From NCBI RefSeq assembly GCF_000003815.2, contig NC_049986.1, positions 24,691,310-24,755,309 on the forward strand: a DNA stretch of 64,000 nt. Direction: 5' to 3'. The position numbers and the translations under genes were made by a program. Source of the stretch: Branchiostoma floridae (lineage: Eukaryota > Chordata > Leptocardii > Amphioxiformes > Branchiostomatidae). The notes below the pieces were generated by a model. The model was not told the DNA's origin. It searched no databases and saw nothing but the letters and a program-made list of their open reading frames with translations. Shown here in pieces: positions 54,324 to 63,366 of this stretch (position 1 is its first letter; each line of letters begins with the position of its first letter).

Positions 54324-54889
54324 GAAAATCAAAAGAGATATTAGGATGTACATGATCTGTCAGTACTATTAGCGAGCCAGCTCCTCGGCGCGCTCTTTCC
54401 CACGGGTCTCCGGAGTACACTACTGTTACACCTCCGGGACCAGCAGAGTTTCTGTGTCATTACAAACTGCTACTGGAGCAGCTCTACAGCAGATAGGGTT
54501 TCACTAAATCAGAAACAGTCGTGACGATTCCCAGGGAAGGGAAAAACACGGCGAAACACGCAACTTCAGCCAGCCGGAGCGGCAAGTTGCTGTTTCATGT
54601 TTTGCGGAGTAAAAACTAAATCATACTACTAGTATATAACACACATTGGTTGTAAAACATGTCCGTTTTCACCATCGCAAAGAAGTGATGAGAAGTCAAA
54701 CTCATTTCACCGTAGTAGCATATAATTCTTGTATTAGCATGACATTAGCATGACATTGTTTTATACGTTTCTGTAAACTATTGATTTGTTGTGACCTGTA
54801 CAATATCACAGAATGTAGAGAGAAACAAAAATGCACTAACGTAAATCTCTAGTTCTTTTTTTATATTCTTATCATTTCATCGTCTTTCC

Positions 54890-55020
54890 AGTGGCGAGCG
54901 CTTAAGCCTTTGATCTGTTCGTTACAGATGCATAGTTAGTAGTTGTTACTGGTTGCCATACATTATACTATCGTGTTTTTTGTTGAGCAATAAAGTTCAT
55001 TCATCATTCATACCAAATGG
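54890..55020 (+). mobile_element. LINE 3' end fragment
   Basis: GTTGAGCAATAAAGTTCATT plus CATCATTCAT, the same style of tail as at 58.2 kb. No coding part. Confidence 0.5.
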
Positions 55021-55663
55021 TACGACAACACTTGCAAATCATACCTTACATCTGCTTGGAGATAAGTGACGTGTGTTACGTCACGCCTAGTCCCCTGAGA
55101 GGGGGGTGGGCTGTAATGAGCAATGATGGGCTGTAATGTGTACTGCCTGTCATTAGGAACCCATCTGGTTCCCGTCTCCTGGCATCTGGAACGTTATCAG
55201 TTCAGACTGGGGACATAAATCTCACCCACCTGCTCACTGTAATACTGGAAATCTGGAAACGTTGGCAGTGGGTTTATTTTTTAGGTGACGGCTGTTAAAA
55301 AGACCAGGAAAACTTCCTTTCCCCCTTTGAAAAACTGCGAAATTAAGGCCTGCAAAAATGACTGAATTTACAGTATTTACATGCAGTAGTCTCAGCCACA
55401 TCTACTATAAATTAATTTTTGTCATAAAATTCTATTAAAGGTATAAGCTTATAAGAGAACTATCAGACTATGCCCGTGAATGATTGATTGATTGATTGTA
55501 TAATAGAATTGTTAGACATTGCACAACCTTGTCCTGTCAGCCACAAGTCAAGGGAGTTTTGTTCACATTAGTCCAAATAAGGATGTCCTCAATTTTTGTT
55601 GCAAACCAACCATCCTCAGTGATTCCTCACCTATTACAAACATTACTGTTGCCTCTACCAGCA

Positions 55664-55790
55664 TACCCTGGGAGCCAGACAGGACCGGCTAGCGAGTTTT
55701 GTTTGGGGACCCAAGGCAGTCAGCCCGCAGATCTCACATTAGTGCTCGGGGGAGATACTAGCTGCCCGATCCCCGCTGGCTCCCAGGGAA
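55664..55790. mobile_element. TACCCTGGGAGCCAG TIR element, 9-bp TSD
   Basis: Ends TACCCTGGGAGCCAG and CTGGCTCCCAGGGAA. Perfect 9-bp duplication CTACCAGCA at 55655-55663 and 55791-55799. 127 bp, noncoding. Confidence 0.88.
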
Positions 55791-55952
55791 CTACCAGCAT
55801 TTACCTGGGTTTTAGCAAGGAGGTTGGTTAGATGCAATTACTGTAATCAAAATGACACAAGAAGAGAACGACAAATCATCCATTGCACATTTTAAGCCCT
55901 CTGAGCGAAAGCTTCAATAATGAAGTAACATTAATTTGCTTTGTTGTTGTAG

Positions 55953-56078
55953 AATTGGAGACAGAGAACTCAGTGTTGAAGGCAGAGAAGGCCAGACTAC
56001 AGAGGGAGATATCCTCACTGCAGGAGAGAATACAGGATATAGAACTGATGTTCCAGACTCTACAGCGCAGAGCTGCAG
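55953..56078 (+). CDS. Coiled-coil exon of the same small protein
   Basis: The acceptor TTTGTTGTTGTAG and donor CTGCAG|GTAATG bound a 126-nt exon, symmetric phase 1-1. From phase 1 it reads ELETENSVLKAEKARLQ, REISSLQERIQDIE, LMFQTLQRRAA: an uninterrupted coiled coil continuing the heptads of the exon at 50.69 kb. Phase and character match, but the two are separated by a 5.1-kb intron containing several MITEs. The 3' edge of this exon, with its donor, is the source of a 66-bp tandem array in the following intron (56.08-57.52 kb). Confidence 0.65.
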
Positions 56079-57515
56079 GTAATGTTCTATCTCTGGACAT
56101 TATAGAAGATACAGAACTTAGATATAGGATAGAGAACTCATGTACCAGACACTACAGCAGAGAGCGGCAGGTAATGTTCTATCTCTGGACATTATAGAAG
56201 ATACAGAACTCAGATATAGGATACAGAACTCCTGTACCAGACACTACAGTGGAGAGCGGCAGGTAACAGTCTAACTCTGGACATTATAGAAGATACAGAA
56301 CTCAGATATAGGATACAGAACTCCTGTACCAGACACTACAGTGGAGAGCGGCAGGTAACAGTCTAACTCTGGACATTATAGAAGATACAGAACTCAGATA
56401 TAGGATATAGAACTCATGTACCAGACACTACAGCGCAGAGCGGCAGGTAATATTCTATCTCTGATACAGGATGTAGAACTCGTGTACCAGACACTACAGT
56501 GCAGAGCTGCAGGTAATATTCTATCTCTGATATAGGATATAGAACTCATGTACCAGACTCTACAGCGCAGAGCGGCAGGTAATATTCTATCTCTGATATA
56601 GGATATAGAACTCATGTACCAGACACTACAGCGCAGAGCGGCAGGTAACATTCTATCTCAGATATAGGATATAGAACTGATGTACCAGACTCTACAGCGG
56701 AGAGCGGCAGGTATTATTCTATCTCTGATATAGGATACAGAACTGATGTACCAGACTCTACAGCAGAGAGCTGCAGGTAATAGTCTAACTCTGATATAGG
56801 ATATAGAACTCATGTACCAGACACTACAGCGCAGAGCTGCAGGTAATATTCTATCTCAGATATAGGATATAGAACTCATGTACCAGACTCTACAGCGCAG
56901 AGCTGCAGGTAATATTCTATCTCAGATATAGGATATAGAACTCATGTACCAGACACTACAGCAGAGAGCTGCAGGTAATATTCTATCTCTGATATAGGAT
57001 ATAGAACTGATGTACCAGACACTACAGCAGAGAGCGGCAGGTAATATTCTATCTCAGATATAGGATATAGAACTCATGTACCAGACACTACAGCGCAGAG
57101 CGGCAGGTAATATTCTATCTCAGATATAGGATATAGAACTCATGTACCAGACACTACAGCGCAGAGCTGCAGGTAATATTCTATCTCAGATATAGGATAT
57201 AGAACTCATGTACCAGACACTACAGCGGAGAGCGGCAGGTAATATTCTATCTCAGATATAGGATATAGAACTCATGTACCAGACACTACAGCGCAGAGCG
57301 GCAGGTAATATTCTATCTCAGATATAGGATATAGAACTCATGTACCAGACTCTACAGCGCAGAGCTGCAGGTAATAGTCTAACTCTGGACATTATAGAAG
57401 ATACAGAACTCAGATATAGGATATAGAACTGATGTACCAGACTCTACAGCGCAGAGCGGCAGGTAATATTCTATCTCAGATATAGGATATAGAACTGATG
57501 TACCAGACTCAAAAA
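56079..57515 (+). repeat. 66-bp minisatellite copied from the exon 2/donor junction
   Basis: About 20 units follow the coiled-coil exon, mostly 66 bp apart with a few near 94 bp. Each unit contains ATAGAACTCATGTACCAGAC, then CTACAGCGCAGAGCGGCAG and GTAATATTC. That is the last 45 or so nt of the upstream exon plus its 5' splice site. The exon's CAG before GATATAGAACT is TAG in most units, so they are not open in the exon frame. The longer units add ATTATAGAAGATACAGAACT. Purity is high, suggesting recent expansion. Confidence 0.9.
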
Positions 57516-57560
57516 TGGATCGAAAAATATTGAATTGAACTATCCTACAGGCAAGAATAC

Positions 57561-58260
57561 ATGCAGGAGGCAGTCATTGTACAGTTGCTATATGGGGAGG
57601 AGACAGTTTCTGTATGCAGGAACGTTACTCCCAGTCCTGACCTGGTTACCACGATGACTCAGCTACTGATTATATTAAAAGCCGAAATACATAACGACAA
57701 CCGGGACAAATCTTTCGGTAACAAATTACGGACCTATAGATTATTCAAGCCTATTTATAAAGAAGAAGAATATCTGATGGTTAACAACACACAACACAGA
57801 GTAGCTGTAACTAAACTCCGGATAAGTTGCCACAAGTTACATATAGAAACTGGAAGGCACAACCGCACTCCTCCGCAGCATAGAGTCTGCAAATTTTGTG
57901 ATCTACAACAGGTAGAAGATGAACAACATTTTATCTTACACTGTAAATTGTACCATAAGGAACGGATTGTGCTTTATGAATATATCAGAAAAGAGTTTCC
58001 ATATTTTGAACATCTTAATGTAACGGATAAATTTCTATTTTTGATGCGCCTAGATAAACCCTGTATATTAAACATTATTTGTTCCTATATCTACACCTGT
58101 ACAAAGAAGCGAGAAGATGTCGACCATAATGTTAGCTTAGTACCTTCAATTAGTTAAATTGTATCTTGTTGTCCCTGCATATGTCTGTCATGTCTGTTAT
58201 CAGTGACCTGTACCTAGCCCGTCGAGGCATGAATGTACAATAAAGGTCTTTCATTCATTA
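57561..58260 (+). mobile_element. LINE 3' fragment: C-terminus with CCHC knuckle and (ATTC)n tail
   Basis: A 198-codon open frame (57561-58157) reads SFGNKLRTYRLFKPIYKEE, HRVAVTKLRISCHKLHIETG and CKFCDLQQVEDEQHFILHCK, the C-x2-C...H-x4-C knuckle at the end of many LINE ORF2 proteins. A 3' UTR follows with AATAAAGGTC and TTTCATTCATT. It is 5'-truncated, with one clean frame over the remaining part, so it is a relatively young insertion in intron 2 of the nested gene. Confidence 0.8.
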
Positions 58261-59600
58261 TATTATATCAGCCCAGATTACATCACCAGTCTCCAGCCTA
58301 CCTAATCATGAAGTTCCCACACGAATATCTGCACAACAGGAGGGGATGGTTATATTATAACAGTGACAGACACCTCTGGGTGCACTGCAGGGAATAGCTT
58401 GGACCAGGCCCAAGAAGATTGCATTTTCTTTGTCCATGCTAATTCAATAAACACAAGTTTTAGGAATAATAACCAATTCCAGAAGACTAACAATCAGGGA
58501 TGATTCTATTCTATTCTATTTAATGTACCAAGGCTTTGGCAAAAAAAATTTCTTATCAAGGCAATCTTGTCTTGCATGTATAAAAGTGAAATCAACAAAT
58601 TAGGAAGAAATTAGTAACAACTCAGATGACAGGAAAAGATTAGGAATTGCAGTGAACTGCTATCTCAGAATAAAACACCACATCTGGACAAATTGACAAT
58701 TGTGTCTACCCTAGCCGAAAATCCCTCTACTAATTACTCCAATTAAAGTAATGATGTCTGAATATTGGGACATATTATACAGATTTACATGTGATTTGTA
58801 ACTGAAAAAGCACATTCATCATTCAATAGACCTTCTGATGACCCCCCAAAATCAATAAATGACTGAATTATTGATTATTCTGTCTTCATCAATGTTTTAT
58901 GAGGGTCTCAGATAATAACTGCTCTTCTCATTTCAGCAATTTAGAGGTTTCCTGTCACAGTTGTAGAACTCATGTGATTCAGTAAAGTTAATTTCAGTCT
59001 GGGAGGGTTGGCACTATAGATTCATTTGTTTTTGCAGGGACTTAAACTTCTTGGTGTCTAGAGTTTGCAGTTGAAACAATTCTGTATAAATTACTGGAGT
59101 AACACATGTGAATTGGAAATGCATACATATGGTATTTCTGATGAAGAGGTAACTGCAACAATAAAACCACTGCAAAAATTTGAAGGCTCAATGAAACAAT
59201 GAAGGTAAAAGAGACCTCACTGCAGCAATGAACTTGAACAATGAACTTAGCGTGCGAGTGATCAACAACTTACCGATAAGCCAAGTTACTCATGACAAGC
59301 AACTGGATGTAGAGTTTTCTTTTACTCAACCGGTTTTTCTCACCTGCTGACATTTCAATGTCCTATGATCTACCAACCTGATGAAATTATTTTTGAAAGC
59401 AGCTGGAAATGATTTTGAAAACGGTCAGAAGTTTTGGGTAGAATCCACTATCTTTTGTCATCTGAGGATATTTGTTGCAAATCAGGTTTCATACCGTAAC
59501 TATGAATCTGTACGCAACAGACCTGAAAGGCAAATTTTAGATAGTCCAATAGGAAACAGGAGTAAGACAAAGTCAAGACGAGGTAATCATGATTTTTTCT
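58261..59600. other. Intron stretch without recognised features
   Basis: AT-rich. 59490-59580 resembles 33770-33880 (a dispersed repeat). No gene. Confidence 0.35.
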
Positions 59601-59611
59601 CCCCCCCTCAG

Positions 59612-59724
59612 GTTCAGGAGCTGGTACAGTCCATGTTGCCCTGACAACAGTTATCCTGTACACAGTCCTGTCAGTAAACGGTGCTGCTCACATCGTTGGC
59701 CTGTCCGAGGATAACCAGAACTGA
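59612..59724 (+). CDS. Tentative terminal exon of the coiled-coil gene
   Basis: A strong acceptor, TTTTTTCTCCCCCCCTCAG, precedes this stretch. Read in phase 1, as the upstream exon requires, it is open for 37 codons (GSGAGTVHVALTTVILYTVL, then SVNGAAHIVGLSEDNQN) to TGA at 59722. The total coding length with the two upstream exons would be 414 nt, exactly 138 codons with stop. The hydrophobic segment could be a C-terminal membrane helix. An alternative acceptor at 59617 would give the short end ELVQSMLP and stop. The frame alone is weak evidence, so this needs transcript support. Confidence 0.35.
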
Positions 59725-59922
59725 CGTGTGAGACCACCCGGAAAAGACGCGCTACTGAATCCCTGGACTATCAGAACTGAAGTGTGAGACCCCAAACAGC
59801 CGAAACNNNNNNNNNNNNNNNNNNNNNNNNNNNNNNNNNNNNNNNNNNNNNNNNNNNNNNNNNNNNNNNNNNNNNNNNNNNNNNNNNNNNNNNNNNNNNN
59901 NNNNNNAACTAAACTAGGGCTG

Positions 59923-60274
59923 ATACTTTTGAAGCTGTAGATATAACATCCATAACAGGGACAATTTACTGTCACATGCAAATTTATGTAGATCAAAGCG
60001 ATGTAATATTACAAAGATCAATCTATAAGAAATCAGAGTGAGTGTACATTGTGTTATGTCGGCGAGAGGTGTTTCTAAGCTAAATAAATAGCAAATTCTA
60101 TCATTATGAATTCTTGTTGTGCTTTTTGATGTACCATACGAAGGGCAGATGTGTGGTTGTCATGTGTATATAATATTCTGTATAACAGAATACAAAATCA
60201 ATTCATGTTACTTTTTTTGCTGTAGCATTTCTAATAAGTAAAAGAACCCAACGCAATTATGTGAAAGGGCAGTG
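59923..60274 (+). repeat. Near-identical duplicate of 62998-63366, ends in a gap
   Basis: AACATCCATAACAGGGACAA, CAGAGTGAGTGTACATTGTG, TTATGTCGGCGAGAGGTGTT, ATTATGTGAAAGGGCAGTG. Differences from the other copy are mostly one-base indels. N-runs flank it on both sides. Confidence 0.93.
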
Positions 60275-61066
60275 NNNNNNNNNNNNNNNNNNNNNNNNNN
60301 NNNNNNNNNNNNNNNNNNNNNNNNNNNNNNNNNNNNNNNNNNNNNNNNNNNNNNNNNNNNNNNNNNNNNNNNNNNNNNNNNNNNNNNNNNNNNNNNNNNN
60401 NNNNNNNNNNNNNNNNNNNNNNNNNNNNNNNNNNNNNNNNNNNNNNNNNNNNNNNNNNNNNNNNNNNNNNNNNNNNNNNNNNNNNNNNNNNNNNNNNNNN
60501 NNNNNNNNNNNNNNNNNNNNNNNNNNNNNNNNNNNNNNNNNNNNNNNNNNNNNNNNNNNNNNNNNNNNNNNNNNNNNNNNNNNNNNNNNNNNNNNNNNNN
60601 NNNNNNNNNNNNNNNNNNNNNNNNNNNNNNNNNNNNNNNNNNNNNNNNNNNNNNNNNNNNNNNNNNNNNNNNNNNNNNNNNNNNNNNNNNNNNNNNNNNN
60701 NNNNNNNNNNNNNNNNNNNNNNNNNNNNNNNNNNNNNNNNNNNNNNNNNNNNNNNNNNNNNNNNNNNNNNNNNNNNNNNNNNNNNNNNNNNNNNNNNNNN
60801 NNNNNNNNNNNNNNNNNNNNNNNNNNNNNNNNNNNNNNNNNNNNNNNNNNNNNNNNNNNNNNNNNNNNNNNNNNNNNNNNNNNNNNNNNNNNNNNNNNNN
60901 NNNNNNNNNNNNNNNNNNNNNNNNNNNNNNNNNNNNNNNNNNNNNNNNNNNNNNNNNNNNNNNNNNNNNNNNNNNNNNNNNNNNNNNNNNNNNNNNNNNN
61001 NNNNNNNNNNNNNNNNNNNNNNNNNNNNNNNNNNNNNNNNNNNNNNNNNNNNNNNNNNNNNNNNNN

Positions 61067-61145
61067 GATTTAGAGTAATACGTAGGGGGTTCTTCTGAAT
61101 TTAGCGTAAATCGTTGTCGGGATCCCCCATGCAGACCCTCATAAA
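61067..61145 (+). repeat. Second copy of the 11.67-kb repeat end
   Basis: GATTTAGAGTAATACGTAGG, GGGTTCTTCTGAATTTAGCG, TAAATCGTTGTCGGGATCCC, CAGACCCTCATAA, starting at the edge of the 792-N gap. Confidence 0.75.
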
Positions 61146-61180
61146 GGTGAACTAGTGTAACATGCTACATCAGTGCCAGA

Positions 61181-61252
61181 AGGATACAGCTCAGCTCGGC
61201 TTGTGTTGTGGTCAGCACCTGTTCGTAGTACTTCTCCAGCTGAACACTCCGA
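61181..61252 (-). pseudogene. Partial duplicate of the CCNB1IP1 exon 3' half
   Basis: This 72-bp stretch is nearly identical to 61311-61382, offset by 130 bp. It includes the exon's 3' half and the GTATCC donor, but lacks the 5' half and an acceptor. It lies downstream of the true exon on the minus strand, as a local tandem duplication. Confidence 0.8.
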
Positions 61253-61317
61253 TGTAGATAATACCCCACAGATAAAGTAATGAGCTAGTGTTACAGTCTA
61301 CAGAGACAGAAGGATAC

Positions 61318-61432
61318 AGCTCAGCTCTGCCTGTGTTGTGGTCAGCACCTGTTCGTAGTACTTCTCCAGCTGAACACTCCTCTCCTTTGCCTTGTTGCAC
61401 ATGTACTCCTGGTACGTGCGCTCCTGGTGTGA
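61318..61432 (-). CDS. CCNB1IP1: CCNB1IP1 (HEI10) internal exon, start of coiled coil
   Basis: This exon is 115 nt, entered in phase 0 and left in phase 1. The acceptor is a C-rich tract ending CCCCTGCAG; the donor is GTATCC, a weak match. It encodes 38 residues including HQERTYQEYMCNKAKE and QLEKYYEQ, which line up with the HQERLYQEY region I recall from vertebrate CCNB1IP1, just after the RING half. The family is a RING-type ubiquitin/SUMO ligase of the Zip3/HEI10/RNF212 group that acts on chromosome axes to designate meiotic crossovers. The 1-nt overhang joins exactly with the exon at 38.39 kb. Relative to the human protein as I recall it, the join is about seven residues (one heptad) shorter. 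RING exons were looked for up to 64 kb and not found. Both edges of this exon are partly duplicated next to it. Confidence 0.85.
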
Positions 61433-61565
61433 CTGCAGGGGAGGAACAACAGTTACACATGTACTCCTGGTACGTGCGCTCCTGGTGAGACTGCAGGGGG
61501 GGAACAACAGTTACACATGTACTCCTGGTACGTGCGCTCCTGGTGAGACTGCAGGGGGGGAACCA
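61381..61565. repeat. 58-bp repeat of a CCNB1IP1 exon 5' edge with acceptor
   Basis: Three tandem copies (CGCTCC markers at 61419, 61477 and 61535) contain the first 36 or so nt of the exon plus its C-tract and AG. On the minus strand, two acceptor-like copies therefore precede the exon. The two upstream copies differ from the exon by TCTCACC for TCACACC. Confidence 0.88.
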
Positions 61566-61649
61566 ACACTTTCACTCACATCTTCTGAAACATCTTCTCA
61601 TTTCTTTACCAGTAAATACCTGCTGTGCATGTCCCAGGGTATGTCTTAT

Positions 61650-61715
61650 CAGGTTTGTTTGTTTGTTTGTTAATTTTCAAACGCCTCGGTAGCCTATTCA
61701 GTTTAGAGAAACTGG
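61650..61715 (+). repeat. Dispersed repeat, partner at 33998-34050
   Basis: TTTGTTTGTTTGTTTGTTAA, TTTTCAAACGCCTCGGTAGC, CTATTC. Confidence 0.55.
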
Positions 61716-61719
61716 TTTT

Positions 61720-62997
61720 CAATAGGGCCCAGTATTTACATACATGGAAATAAAAGCATGTTACAAAGAAAATAAATAGACATTACACTTCGGAACATAA
61801 ATACAAATGAAACATAGAAACGGGTAACAAAGGTCTCGTCTGAACATGATGAAAATGAACCAAAAATGAAAGTACCTGTAACATCATGAGCCAACATCAT
61901 GCATGACATGTCATAAACAGAGCAGGACACAAGTCTCTGCAGTCTGCACAGGTGTAAGTTGCAGTTTGTTGAGGGATCGCTAGATGGGGCTGCTTGATAT
62001 AATATGACCAGATGCCCCAGAACCCATTTATTGCTGTGCCAGAATAAATGTCATAAGTCCTCATTGACCTCATAAGTCCAGAGGGACATAACACCAGACC
62101 TCAACGCTTGTAAGTTGTTTTCTATATGTTTGATACCTTCTGACCCTGTACCTCAAATGTGTAATACTAACCTGTTAAGTCCAGGAGGATAATTGGCTTG
62201 AAAGTAGATCTCTAACACGACTCTTACTGTACAGTCACTGTTCTTGTGTGATGATGATATTGTGACTGTACAGACCCTGGTGTGTATGAAGATTACTAAA
62301 CTGGTAAGTCCAGAAGGACATGGCTCGAGAACAGATCTCTTACCAAACCCATACTGTACAGGCTGTTCTTGTGTGNNNNNNNNNNNNNNNNNNNNNNNNN
62401 NNNNNNNNNNNNNNNNNNNNNNNNNNNNNNNNNNNNNNNNNNNNNNNNNNNNNNNNNNNNNNNNNNNNNNNNNNNTTCCACTTGTGCTGACCAGTACAAG
62501 CCTTGTGTCTTATATATCATAGTTAATGAGTCTATGCTGTGCCTAGACTGTCCAGTGTTATTGTATGTTTGGAAATATTTTTCTATGTCTATACTATTTA
62601 CTCATACTTGTACTAACTCATGTTGGGGAAAAACTTTTCAATACTTCTAATCTCCAAGCAGATGCAGGGAGGGACACTCAGCCACCCATGAATGTACTGT
62701 CTTTGCATATTTGTGAACTAAGGAGTGAGTGAGTGATTGAGTAAAAATTAATCATAAAATGTGATTCTCCCAGAAGTTTCACCTGCTGGAAGTCTTGTAG
62801 ATAAAACTTTCACTTCCCCTTACAAGTCACGTTGTTGTCTAACCTGTTGAGTTGTGTTACTTATAAGGTGAACAGTACTGTTGTTTCCTATAGTAACTTG
62901 TGAAGCCATTAGTTACAGTAAAGTTAACCAGAGGTTAGTAGATACAGTATCTTGAGTTTCAGCCTAGTCAGTTTACCCATACTCTCGGAGCCCCTGT
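61720..62997. other. CCNB1IP1 5' intron side; ~130-bp decayed repeats and a gap
   Basis: GTAAGTCCAGAAGGACATGG, AGATCTCTTACCAAACCC, ACTGTACAGGCTGTTCTTGT at 62306-62375 resembles 62170-62250. TAATCTCCAAGCAGATGCAG at 62649 is a lone element end. No RING-encoding exon was found. Confidence 0.45.
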
Positions 62998-63366
62998 AAA
63001 CTAACTAGGCTGATACTTTGAAGCTGTAGATATAACATCCATAACAGGGACAAATTACTGTCACATGCAAAATTTATGTAGATCAAAAGCGATGTAAATA
63101 ATTACAAAAGATCAATCTATAAAGAAATCAGAGTGAGTGTACATTGTGTTATGTCGGCGAGAGGTGTTTCTAAGCTAAATAAATAGCAAATTCTATCATT
63201 ATGAATTCTTGTTGTGCTTTTTGAATGTACCATACGAAGGGCAGATGTGTGTTTGTCATGTGTATATAATATTCTGTATAACAGAATACAAAATCAATTC
63301 ATGTTACTTTTTTGCTGTAGCATTCTAATAGTAAAAGAACCCAACGCAATTATGTGAAAGGGCAGT
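62998..63366 (+). repeat. Near-identical duplicate of 59923-60274
   Basis: It contains the palindromic GTATATAATATTCTGTATAA, CAGAATAC. It continues past the point where the other copy enters the gap (TTGGCTGAAAAAGCC). Confidence 0.93.

Larger units (their letters stand above)
32806..61432 (-). other. CCNB1IP1: CCNB1IP1 partial gene span (five visible exons)
   Basis: The locus runs right to left: exons at 61318-61432, 38298-38389, 35957-35979, 34566-34672 and 32806-32957. Introns are about 22.9, 2.3, 1.3 and 1.6 kb and are filled with mobile elements and tandem arrays. The largest intron also holds a plus-strand coiled-coil gene. The RING-finger N-terminus, about the first 100 residues in vertebrates, should be encoded upstream, at positions above 61.5 kb. 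I see no such exon before 64 kb; a 100-N gap at 62376-62475 could hide one. Confidence 0.85.

Noticed and set aside
56079-57515. CRISPR-like array
   Set aside because: Units are contiguous, with no unique spacers, and derive from a coding exon edge in an animal genome.
61897-62094. RING-like cysteines (TCADCRDLC) on the minus strand as the missing CCNB1IP1 5' exon
   Set aside because: Cysteine spacing does not fit the family's RING and there is no matching splice phase or conserved flank.
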